A stretch of DNA of 64,000 nucleotides from Mesonia sp008017825. Its GTDB lineage: Bacteria; Bacteroidota; Bacteroidia; Flavobacteriales; Flavobacteriaceae. Positions 42,048 to 50,294 of the stretch are shown in pieces (within the stretch, counting starts at the first letter, position 1; every line of letters begins with the position of its first letter). The stretch lies in the NCBI RefSeq assembly GCF_008017825.1, contig NZ_VRLS01000012.1, forward strand, positions 516,100 to 580,099. Reading direction: 5' to 3'. The position numbers and the translations under genes are program-made. The notes beneath the pieces are model-generated. The model did not search any database and was not told where the DNA came from. It saw only the letters and a program-made list of their open reading frames with translations.

Positions 42048-44159
42048 ATGGCAGTATTAAATAAAATAAGGCAACGTTCGGTTTTTTTGATCGTAATTAT
42101 TGCACTAGCATTGTTTTCATTTGTGTTAGCAGATGTAATTAGAAACAGTGGTTTCTCAAAAAATCAAAGCAATGTTGGCGTAGTAAACGGTAACGAAATT
42201 TCTAGAGAGGATTTTGCAAGACAAGTAGAAGCTGTACAACGTAATGGTCAAGGAAACGTAACTACTGCGCAAGCTGTAAATAGAGTTTGGGAGAATAAAT
42301 TACAAGAAACTCTATTAGATGAGCAGTTAGATGAATTAGATATCGAGGTTGGTCAAGGGCAAATTAATAATATTTTAAAGCGTCAGTTTACAGGAAATCA
42401 AAACTTCATGAATGAAGCAGGTTTGTTTGATTTAGCTGTAATGCGTGAATATGTAGCAAATCTTAAAGCTACTTCACCAGAAGCTTACCAGCAATGGTTA
42501 GCTGTAGAAGAAAGTGCTGCAAAGCAAGCAAAAGCTTCTATTTACTATAACATGGTGAGAGCGGGAGTAGGAGCAACTTTATTAGAAGGAGAGCAGGCTT
42601 ACAAAATGGAGAATGATAACATCGATTTAAAATTCGTGAAAATTCCTTACGAAACTGTTGGTGAGATTGAGGTTTCTAAAGACGAAATTAAAAGTTATTT
42701 AAAAGATCATAAAGATAAATATGAAGTAGAAGCTTCTAGAGATATTCAATATGTATTTTTTGAAGAAAAAGCTTCTGCTAAAGATGACGCTGATACGAAA
42801 GTAGCATTAGAGAAATTAATGAAAGACCGTGAGGAGTACAATGAGGTTTCTCAAGCTAACGAAATGTTAGACGGTTTTGCAAAAACATCTAATAACGAAG
42901 AATTTGTAAATGAGTTTTCAGATCTTCCTTATGAAGGACGTTTTACTTTTAAAGACGAATTAAATAAAGATAATGCTGAGCAAATTTTCAGTCTTTCTGA
43001 AGGGCAAACATTTGGTCCTTATAAAGAAGGAGGTTTCTGGAAAGTAACTAAAGTAACTGGAGTAAAGCAATTAACAGACTCTGTGAAAGCAGCTCACATT
43101 TTAGTAGCTCATAAAGATAGTCCTGTTGGAAGTGATTTAGAAAGAACAAAAGAAGAAGCTAAGAAATTAGCCGATAGTATTGTTACTCAGGTAAAATCAA
43201 ATGATTCTTTATTTGCTAGCTTAGCAAAAGAGTATTCGTCAGATACTACTTCTAAAGAGAATGGTGGAGATTTAGGATGGGTAAATTATAGAAATACGAC
43301 TTCTTCAAAATTTATTGATTATATTTTTGATTCAAGTTCAGAGAAATACGGAGTTGTAGATACAGAATACGGTTATCACGTTGTGTTAATTGATGAAGCA
43401 AAAGCGACACAAAAAGCGGTAAAAGTGGTTACTTTAAGTAAAGAAATTGAGCCTTCAGAAAAAACTACTAATGACTTGTTTGCTACAACTACAAAATTTG
43501 AAATCGCTGCAGCGGATAAAGGTTTTGATGAGGTAGCTGAAGAGAATAGTTACGAAGTAAGACCTGTAAAAGGAATTAAAGCGATGGAAGAAGCTTTAAG
43601 AGGTATAGGAAATCAAAGAAGAATTGTACAGTGGTCTTTTAACGAAGAAACAGCTACAGGTGATATTAGAAGATTTGACTTGCCAAATGGTTATGTAGTA
43701 GCGCAGGTAACTGCTAAAAATGAGAAAGGATTGATGAGCGTAGAAGAAGCTTCTGCAACGGTAACTCCAATTATTAGAAAAGAAAAGCAAGCTAAAATGA
43801 TTAAAGATAAAATTTCTGGAAGTACTTTATCAGAAATAGCTTCTAATCAAAAGTCCTCTGTAGAAACTGCTTCTGCTGTAAACCTAAGCAGTCCAGTTTT
43901 ACCAGGAGCAACGTCTGAGCCTAAAGTTGTAGGAGCTGCATTTTTCTTGGAAAAAGGAAAAGTAAGCAAGCCAATTGCAGGAGAAAAAGGAGTTTATGTG
44001 GTAGAGGTTACTAATAGAACTGAAGCTGCACCACTTAACTCTTACAGAATGATCGCTGCAAGAAAAACAAAAGAACGTGCTGCTCAAGCTACAAGTAGAT
44101 TAGTTGAGGCTTTAAAAAGCAGTGCTGAAATTGAAGATAATAGAGCTAACTTCTATTAA
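42048..44159 (+). CDS. PpiD/SurA-like periplasmic peptidyl-prolyl isomerase
   Basis: The 703-residue protein has a membrane anchor (RSVFLIVIIALALFSFVLAD), a SurA-N-like chaperone domain (about residues 40-230), and one PpiC rotamase domain (about residues 340-455; KAAHILVAHKDS ... FASLAKEYSSDTTSKENGGD followed by LGWV ... YGYHVVLID). This is the layout of PpiD, a foldase at the Sec exit that helps outer-membrane proteins fold. It is 97 bp after the CNNM gene and has its own terminator. Confidence 0.9.
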   Translation: MAVLNKIRQRSVFLIVIIALALFSFVLADVIRNSGFSKNQSNVGVVNGNEISREDFARQVEAVQRNGQGNVTTAQAVNRVWENKLQETLLDEQLDELDIEVGQGQINNILKRQFTGNQNFMNEAGLFDLAVMREYVANLKATSPEAYQQWLAVEESAAKQAKASIYYNMVRAGVGATLLEGEQAYKMENDNIDLKFVKIPYETVGEIEVSKDEIKSYLKDHKDKYEVEASRDIQYVFFEEKASAKDDADTKVALEKLMKDREEYNEVSQANEMLDGFAKTSNNEEFVNEFSDLPYEGRFTFKDELNKDNAEQIFSLSEGQTFGPYKEGGFWKVTKVTGVKQLTDSVKAAHILVAHKDSPVGSDLERTKEEAKKLADSIVTQVKSNDSLFASLAKEYSSDTTSKENGGDLGWVNYRNTTSSKFIDYIFDSSSEKYGVVDTEYGYHVVLIDEAKATQKAVKVVTLSKEIEPSEKTTNDLFATTTKFEIAAADKGFDEVAEENSYEVRPVKGIKAMEEALRGIGNQRRIVQWSFNEETATGDIRRFDLPNGYVVAQVTAKNEKGLMSVEEASATVTPIIRKEKQAKMIKDKISGSTLSEIASNQKSSVETASAVNLSSPVLPGATSEPKVVGAAFFLEKGKVSKPIAGEKGVYVVEVTNRTEAAPLNSYRMIAARKTKERAAQATSRLVEALKSSAEIEDNRANFY

Positions 44160-44180
44160 TCTTTAAATTCTATAAAAATA

Positions 44181-44210
44181 AAAAGTCCGCTATTTTAGCG
44201 GACTTTTTGT
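44181..44210 (+). terminator. Terminator after the PpiD-like gene
   Basis: Stem AAAGTCCGC / GCGGACTTT with a TATTTTA loop and a T run. The IS3-family element begins 10 bp downstream. Confidence 0.85.
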
Positions 44211-44260
44211 TTTTAGTAAATGTCCCATCCTGAAATAGCGATACACTAAATCTTAGTGTA

Positions 44261-44623
44261 ATGAAAACATCAGCAAACAAAGGCTACGTGAAGCGTACCC
44301 AAAGAGATTACTCTATTTCTTTTAAACTCCAAGTGGTCCAAGAGATTGAATCGGGTCAATTAGATAGGTCAGGTGCCTGTCATAAATATGGTATTCAAGC
44401 CAGGTCCACTATCACCCAATGGTTAAGAAAATATGGTAACTTTGATTGGAACAATTTATCTAAATCAACCGTGGCTAAAACACCCGAACAGAAAATACTT
44501 GAACTAGAGGCAAAGGTGAAACTCTTGGAAAAGCAGAAAGCAAGAGCTGAGCACCTTGCGCAGCGCGCAGACAAAAAGGTTATCATTTTTGATATGCTGG
44601 TCGATATGGCCGAGAAGGAATGA
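44261..44623 (+). CDS. IS3-family transposase OrfA (probably shortened)
   Basis: The 120-residue protein starts with a HTH_Tnp_1-like region (KRTQRDYSISFKLQVVQEIE ... ARSTITQWLRKYG) and a leucine-zipper-like helix (KILELEAKVKLLEKQKARAE). It ends with DMLVDMAEKE at a TGA. In a neighbouring frame, after the same GAA codon, the reading continues as YDIQIRKNYKPELSN, as OrfA proteins of this group usually do, so a 2-bp deletion near 44620 probably truncated this copy. It is not certain that the protein is still functional. Confidence 0.8.
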   Translation: MKTSANKGYVKRTQRDYSISFKLQVVQEIESGQLDRSGACHKYGIQARSTITQWLRKYGNFDWNNLSKSTVAKTPEQKILELEAKVKLLEKQKARAEHLAQRADKKVIIFDMLVDMAEKE

Positions 44624-45559
44624 TATCCAAATAAGAAAAAATTACAAACCCGAGTTATCAAATGCTTCAAAGAAGAGCAAAAAGAGACCATAATCTCTGC
44701 CTGTGAATTATTCGGGGTAAATAGACAGGTATATTACAGATCTATAAAATCCAAAAAACACAAACAGCTCATAGCTCAACAAGCTATTACGCTGGTACGT
44801 TCCATAAGAAGCTTAATGCCCAGGCTGGGCACAAGAAAATTATATCATATACTCAGAATTGAACTGAGCAAACTCAACGTTGGCAGAGATAAGCTGTTTG
44901 CAATATTGAGAGCAAACCATATGTTGATAACACCTAAAAGAAGCTATCAAATCACAACCGATTCGCACCACAGGTTCAGAAAACATAAGAACACAGTTAA
45001 CGAAGTTGAATTTGAGCGTCCGGAACAAGTATGGGTAAGTGATATAACATATACGGGAAACAGAAAAAACCCATCATATCTTGCGCTTATCACAGATGCG
45101 TACTCAAAGAAAATAATGGGCCACGATGTGTCGGCAAGTTTAGAAGTGGGTGGTTCTATAAGAGCACTCGAAATGGCTCTTAAGAAAAGAAGCCATAAAG
45201 GACAACCTTTGGTACATCACTCAGATAGAGGGCTACAGTATTGTTCAAATGAATACCAAAAGATACTGAAAGACAATGGTATAGGTACCAGTATGACCGA
45301 AAAATACGACCCTTATGAAAATGCTATTGCTGAGCGTGTGAACGGAATTTTAAAACAAGAGTTTTTGATAGCTGCCCACGATACCGATTTATCAACGAAA
45401 AAAAGGTTGATTAAAGATGCTGTCAACATCTACAATTCAATGAGACCTCACTTATCCAATCATATGTTAACACCCTCTATGATGCACAAACAACAAAAAC
45501 TAAAAAGAAAACAGTACAAATCAAAAAAGCTGAACAATGAAGCCATTGTTCAGCTTTAA
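44624..45559 (+). CDS. IS3-family transposase OrfB (DDE integrase domain)
   Basis: The open frame, without obvious start, runs from 44624; the first ATG is at 44816. The N-terminal part is the HTH_21-like region (QKETIISACELFGVNRQVYY). The rve domain shows D in VWVSDITYT, D in VHHSDRGLQY and E in AIAERVNGILKQE. Usually OrfB is made as an OrfA-OrfB fusion by a -1 frameshift at an A-rich site. Here AAGAAAAAATT lies just before it, but OrfA has an early TGA in the same frame, so expression is doubtful. Confidence 0.85.
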   Translation, partial: YPNKKKLQTRVIKCFKEEQKETIISACELFGVNRQVYYRSIKSKKHKQLIAQQAITLVRSIRSLMPRLGTRKLYHILRIELSKLNVGRDKLFAILRANHMLITPKRSYQITTDSHHRFRKHKNTVNEVEFERPEQVWVSDITYTGNRKNPSYLALITDAYSKKIMGHDVSASLEVGGSIRALEMALKKRSHKGQPLVHHSDRGLQYCSNEYQKILKDNGIGTSMTEKYDPYENAIAERVNGILKQEFLIAAHDTDLSTKKRLIKDAVNIYNSMRPHLSNHMLTPSMMHKQQKLKRKQYKSKKLNNEAIVQL

Positions 45560-45665
45560 TTAATAAATTTAATCCTTTAATAATCTGTATCGGTTATTTA
45601 GGACTAGACAAAAATAGGTATTTACACTTTGATTAATTATGGTGTATACTTAACTAGTTTTTGGG

Positions 45666-46607
45666 TTACATATTATTATTAAAAACCATTTCACTAAATG
45701 GAATAATGGTAGTGTAGCCTAAGTCTTTAAAATAAGACATCATCTTGAAATTTCCTGTAGCCAAAATAAAATCACCACCCCATCCTCCAAGGCTTTTAAT
45801 GCTTCCTTTATAGTTTTTAAATAACTGTTCTTTAATAGTAGGTGTTTTTAATACTTTAGATAAAATTTCTTCGTGCCTATTGAGGAGTTGTTCAAATTTA
45901 GATAGACCTATAGTTGGATCAAGAATGGTATCTGTAATGTTGTTAATTTTTATTGTAGCCTCTTTTTTAGCAACCTTATCTAATGATCTATAATGCTGAA
46001 TGGCTTCCCTGCTGTTCTTTTTCTGATTTAAATAAACAAAGAAAATTTGATCGGTAAAATGTGGTTGGAATGAGACTGATTTCACAAACGGCTTTTCTTC
46101 ATTTCTCTGGTAAATTATGGGAGTGTTTCTATCCGCGCAACCGATATCATAACCACTACCTCCAAAAGTCTTTTTAAGCAGCTGGTAAGGGTTAATTTGC
46201 GCCCATTGAGATAGGTTATGAATTAATGTAGAAGAGGAGCCTAATCCCCAATCCCTTGGAAATTCCAAAAAAGAATTAATTTCGTATCCGCTTTTAAAAT
46301 CTAAGTTTGAAGAAAACTTAAAAACCTCTTGTAAAATAAAGTTCAAGTTTTTAATGACATCTTTATTATTAAGGTTTTCTTCTTTTATTTTACAATTGAT
46401 TTGTTGGTTGTCAAAATTAAATTCCTGAGAAAACCATAAGCTACCATCTGCTAAAAAACTATTCCATTTAATACCAGATTTGTCGGTGGTTTTTACGCTT
46501 AATTTTTGTCCCAACTTGGTAGGCAATGCCAAAGCCTTTGCATCATCGAGAACAAGGTACTCTCCTGTAATTAGTAGCTTTCCGTGAGCATAATAAGTTT
46601 TAAGCAT
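45666..46607 (-). CDS. GHMP kinase, GYDI type (mevalonate-pathway kinase candidate)
   Basis: The 313-residue protein shows the GHMP pattern: AHGKLLITGEYLVLDDAKAL at the N-terminus, the ATP-binding RDWGLGSSSTLIHNLSQW near residue 115, GGSGYDIGCADR near 152, and a C-terminal GGWGGDFILA motif. In Flavobacteriia this kinase stands next to HMG-CoA reductase, as here (genes overlap by 8 bp), which suits a role in isoprenoid synthesis from mevalonate. The substrate, mevalonate or phosphomevalonate, cannot be told from the sequence. Confidence 0.85.
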   Translation of the reverse strand: MLKTYYAHGKLLITGEYLVLDDAKALALPTKLGQKLSVKTTDKSGIKWNSFLADGSLWFSQEFNFDNQQINCKIKEENLNNKDVIKNLNFILQEVFKFSSNLDFKSGYEINSFLEFPRDWGLGSSSTLIHNLSQWAQINPYQLLKKTFGGSGYDIGCADRNTPIIYQRNEEKPFVKSVSFQPHFTDQIFFVYLNQKKNSREAIQHYRSLDKVAKKEATIKINNITDTILDPTIGLSKFEQLLNRHEEILSKVLKTPTIKEQLFKNYKGSIKSLGGWGGDFILATGNFKMMSYFKDLGYTTIIPFSEMVFNNNM

Positions 46608-47913
46608 TTCTTAATTGTTCTAAGACTTCTACTACGGCACTATGAGAAACGGTGTTGTTTTTAAAATGAGCCTTAACTTCTTGCTTTTCGGAAGGGCTAG
46701 CATTAAATTGGTTAAGTATATTCATAAGGTGCATTTTCATATGCCCTTCTTGAATACCCGTAGTTACCAATGATTTTATGGCTGCAAAATTTTGAGCTAA
46801 ACCAGCTACCGCAACAATCTTCATAAGTTCTTTAGCAGAAGGGTTTCCTAACATTTCTAATGCCAATTTAACCAAAGGGTGTAAATTGGTAAGTCCTCCT
46901 ACTGTACCCAAAGCTAAAGGAATTTCTATAGAAAAAGTAAACTTTTCGTTTTCTACTTTAGCAGAAGTTAAGCTGCTGTACTGTCCGTTTCTTGATGCAT
47001 AGGCATGTATGCCAGCTTCAACGGCTCGAAAATCGTTCCCTGTGGCAAGAACAACCGCATCAATACCATTCATAATTCCTTTATTATGAGTAACAGCTCT
47101 GTAAGGTTCCGCTTTAGCGATATTAACAGCTTCAATAAATTTATGAGCAAAATGTTGAGCATCTTCCTTTTTTGGAAGTAAATCTTCAACAGGGCAAGAA
47201 ACCTCGGCTGTGGCGATACAATTAGGAACATAATTAGAAAGTATGCTCATGATAATCTCTAAGGGCTGTTGGTCTTCGCTAGCGTTAAAATATTTAGCAG
47301 CTTCTTCTTTTAATGTGGCAGCAATTTCTTCTAAACAGGAATTAATAAAATTGGCTCCCATAGCGTCTAAAGTTTCAAACTCAGCATGAATTTGATAGTA
47401 ATTCGCTAATGCGGAAGTTTTATCTCGAAGTTCTAAGCTTAAAACTCCACCTCCTCTTTTTTCCATATTTTTGGTGAGAGGCTGTAGGCGATCAAATATT
47501 AAACTTTTTGTCTTATTAAAAAACTGCTCTAACAAAGAGAAGTTTTGAGTAAATAAAAAATGAACTTGCCCTACCTTTCTAGTATCTACAACGTTCGCTT
47601 TAAAGCCTCCTTTATTACTCCAAAATTTTGCAGCATTACTTGCAGCAGCAATAACAGAGCTTTCTTCTATTGCCATAGGAAGAGCATAAATTTCTCCGTT
47701 GATATTAAAATTTGGAGCTACTCCAAAAGGGAAGTAGTAATTAGAAATGGTGTTTTCGGTAAATTCATCGTGTAGCTTTTGTAGCTTTTTATCGTCGTTC
47801 CAATATTGCTTCAATAAATAAGTAGCATTTTCACTATCCTTAAAGTAGTTTTGAGTTAGCCACTCTACTTTTTCGTCTTTACTTAATTTAGAGAATCCTA
47901 AAATTTGCTTCAT
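46600..47913 (-). CDS. mvaA: Hydroxymethylglutaryl-CoA reductase, class II (degradative type)
   Basis: The 437-residue enzyme interconverts HMG-CoA and mevalonate. Family segments are IEESSVIAAASNAAKFW (with the catalytic Glu), LDAMGANFINSCLEEIA, THNKGIMNGIDAVVLATGND and LGTVGGLTNLHPLVKLALEM. A His near the C-terminus (NNTVSHSAVVEVLEQL) is the usual general acid position. Class II enzymes are called degradative from Pseudomonas, but in Flavobacteriia they feed the mevalonate pathway. It is co-transcribed with the GHMP kinase. Confidence 0.93.
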   Translation of the reverse strand: MKQILGFSKLSKDEKVEWLTQNYFKDSENATYLLKQYWNDDKKLQKLHDEFTENTISNYYFPFGVAPNFNINGEIYALPMAIEESSVIAAASNAAKFWSNKGGFKANVVDTRKVGQVHFLFTQNFSLLEQFFNKTKSLIFDRLQPLTKNMEKRGGGVLSLELRDKTSALANYYQIHAEFETLDAMGANFINSCLEEIAATLKEEAAKYFNASEDQQPLEIIMSILSNYVPNCIATAEVSCPVEDLLPKKEDAQHFAHKFIEAVNIAKAEPYRAVTHNKGIMNGIDAVVLATGNDFRAVEAGIHAYASRNGQYSSLTSAKVENEKFTFSIEIPLALGTVGGLTNLHPLVKLALEMLGNPSAKELMKIVAVAGLAQNFAAIKSLVTTGIQEGHMKMHLMNILNQFNASPSEKQEVKAHFKNNTVSHSAVVEVLEQLRNA

Positions 47914-47933
47914 GAGTTGTTCTGTATAAAACG

Positions 47934-47941
47934 CAAATATA
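47934..47941 (-). promoter_or_regulatory. Putative -7 promoter element of the HMG-CoA reductase operon
   Basis: On the minus strand the sequence reads TATATTTG, a perfect TAnnTTTG box, 20 bp before the ATG. No clear -33 box was seen. Confidence 0.5.
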
Positions 47942-48098
47942 CGATTATGATAATTTTAGGATGTTAGTTTTAAAAGAAGAATAAGACAAATGCGACAGCT
48001 CCCTTATTCTTAGTAAGTAGGTATTTAACACTAAATGCCCTCCGTTTTTAAGGATTTTTTAGTAAACTTGGGATTCAAAAATTCGATTTCCTCAACTT

Positions 48099-50276
48099 AT
48101 GAAAATTTTAAAATTCGCATTGGTAGTATTTCTAACTACCACGAGCATATTAAGTGCTCAAAATAAACAAGTTACATTAGAAGAGATTTGGGGCGGAACA
48201 TTCCGTCAAGAATATTTACAAGCATTACGTTCTTTAAATAATGGTGAAGAATATGTGGTTCAAAGTTATGACCGTAGCGCTAAAGCGATGAATGTAGATG
48301 TGTTTAGCTATGAAACAGGAAAAAAAACAAGAACACTAATTTCTTCTGCAGATATTGACGAGTTAGATTTTTTTCAAAGTTATTCATTGAGTGAAAATGA
48401 AGAAAAAGCCATTTTAGGAGTAGATGTAGAGTCTATTTTTAGAAGATCTTCTAAAGGAATTTTTTATGTATACGACTTAAAATCTAAGGAATTAATCAAA
48501 ATTTCTGAAGATAAAATACAAGAGCCAACACTTTCTCCTAGCGGTAAAAAAGTGACTTATGTTTTTGAAAATAACATTTACATAAAAGACCTTGCTTCTG
48601 CTAAAGTAACTCAGGTGACTACAGATGGTGTAGATAATAAAATTATAAACGGGGTTACCGATTGGGTTTACGAAGAAGAATTTGCTTTTGTACAAGCTTA
48701 CCAATGGAATAAGGATGGTAGCAAAATAGCTTTCTTAAGATTTGATGAAACTCAAGTTCCAGAATTTTCTATGGATATGTATGGTACTTACGGTAAGCAA
48801 CTTTACCCTAGACAAGAAGTTTTTAAATACCCAAAAGCTGGAGAGGACAACTCTAAAGTAAGTTTACATATGTATGATGTGTCTAAGGGACAAACCGCTA
48901 AAGTCAACTTAGAAAAAGAATATGAGTACTTGCCAAGAATAAAGTGGAGTAACGATGCTAATATTCTTACCGTACAGGCTATGAATAGGCATCAAAATAA
49001 CTTAGACCTTATTGCTGTGAATGCTTCAAGCAAGGAAGCTAAAGTTATTTTAACTGAAAAGGATGAAGCTTATATCGATGTAACCGATAATCTTACTTTC
49101 TTAAATGATAATAGCTTTATTTGGACAAGTGAAAAAAATGGTTGGAACCATATTTATCATTATGATAGAAACGGAAAGTTAATTGATCAGGTAACCGATG
49201 GCCAGTGGGAAGTAACCGATTATTATGGTTTCGATGCAAAAACGGGAAGAATTTACTTTCAAAGTACAGAAAACGGAAGCATTAATAGAGACGTATTTTC
49301 TATAAGAGCCAACGGTAAAAATAAAGCACAGCTAACTCAAAAAAGAGGAACAAATAGTGCAGATTTTAGCGCAGACTTCACTTACTTCATCAATTCTTAT
49401 ACAAGTGCAACTACTCCTTATGAGTTTACGTTACACCAAGCAAAAAACGGTAAGAAAGTACGAGATATTAAGGATAATAAAAAGCTATTAAAGCAATTAG
49501 AGCCTTATAACTTCTCTAAGAAAGAATTTTCAACTATTTCCGTTAACGGAAATGATTTGAATATGTGGATGATTAAACCTTCTAACTTTGATCCTAATAA
49601 AGAGTATCCATTATTTATGTTTCAATATTCTGGACCTGGTTCACAATCGGTTTCAAACTCATTTTTTGGAGCCAACGATTACTGGTATCAACTATTAGCA
49701 AATGAAGGTTATATCATTGCATGTGTAGATGGTAGAGGAACTGGTTTTAAAGGAGCAGAATTTAAAAAAGTAACTCAAAATGAATTAGGAAAATATGAGT
49801 TAGAAGACCAAATTGATGCTGCAAATCAATTAGGAGATAGAACTTACGTAGATACGAATAGAATCGGAATTTGGGGATGGAGTTATGGTGGTTTCATGTC
49901 GTCTAATGCTATTTTAAAAGGAAATGATACTTTTAAAATGGCTATTGCAGTTGCTCCTGTAACAAGCTGGCGTTTTTATGATAGTATCTATACAGAACGT
50001 TACATGACAACTCCACAGGAAAATGCTTCTGGTTATGATGAAAATTCACCAATCAATCACGTAGAAAAATTAAAGGGATCTTATCTTTTAGTACATGGAG
50101 GTGGAGATGATAATGTTCATGTTCAAAACTCTATGCAAATGATAGAAGCATTAATACAAGCTAATAAACAGTTTGATTGGGCCATTTATCCAGATAAAAA
50201 TCATGGTATATATGGAGGAAATACAAGACTTCATTTATACACTAAAATGACCAACTTCATTAAAGAAAATTTATAA
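48099..50276 (+). CDS. Dipeptidyl peptidase IV (S9B prolyl peptidase)
   Basis: The 725-residue exported enzyme has a signal peptide (MKILKFALVVFLTTTSILSA), a beta-propeller (residues about 40-450) and an alpha/beta-hydrolase domain with GWSYGG (catalytic S595), GGGDDNVH (D670) and DKNHGIYGG (H702). The double-Glu motif WVYEEEFAF that binds the substrate amino terminus in DPP4 is present around residue 190. It releases Xaa-Pro dipeptides. The two following genes encode peptide transporters that can import such peptides. Confidence 0.92.
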   Translation: MKILKFALVVFLTTTSILSAQNKQVTLEEIWGGTFRQEYLQALRSLNNGEEYVVQSYDRSAKAMNVDVFSYETGKKTRTLISSADIDELDFFQSYSLSENEEKAILGVDVESIFRRSSKGIFYVYDLKSKELIKISEDKIQEPTLSPSGKKVTYVFENNIYIKDLASAKVTQVTTDGVDNKIINGVTDWVYEEEFAFVQAYQWNKDGSKIAFLRFDETQVPEFSMDMYGTYGKQLYPRQEVFKYPKAGEDNSKVSLHMYDVSKGQTAKVNLEKEYEYLPRIKWSNDANILTVQAMNRHQNNLDLIAVNASSKEAKVILTEKDEAYIDVTDNLTFLNDNSFIWTSEKNGWNHIYHYDRNGKLIDQVTDGQWEVTDYYGFDAKTGRIYFQSTENGSINRDVFSIRANGKNKAQLTQKRGTNSADFSADFTYFINSYTSATTPYEFTLHQAKNGKKVRDIKDNKKLLKQLEPYNFSKKEFSTISVNGNDLNMWMIKPSNFDPNKEYPLFMFQYSGPGSQSVSNSFFGANDYWYQLLANEGYIIACVDGRGTGFKGAEFKKVTQNELGKYELEDQIDAANQLGDRTYVDTNRIGIWGWSYGGFMSSNAILKGNDTFKMAIAVAPVTSWRFYDSIYTERYMTTPQENASGYDENSPINHVEKLKGSYLLVHGGGDDNVHVQNSMQMIEALIQANKQFDWAIYPDKNHGIYGGNTRLHLYTKMTNFIKENL

Positions 50277-50294
50277 ATAACTAACAATTACTAT

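Larger units (their letters stand above)
44221..45610 (+). mobile_element. IS3-family insertion sequence
   Basis: The left end TGTCCCATCCTGAAATAGCG and the right end, read inward as TGTCTAGTCCTAAATAACCG, are imperfect inverted repeats beginning TGTC. The element is about 1.39 kb. A short AAA flank on each side may be a 3-bp target duplication. It carries orfA (44261) and orfB (44624-45559). Confidence 0.85.
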
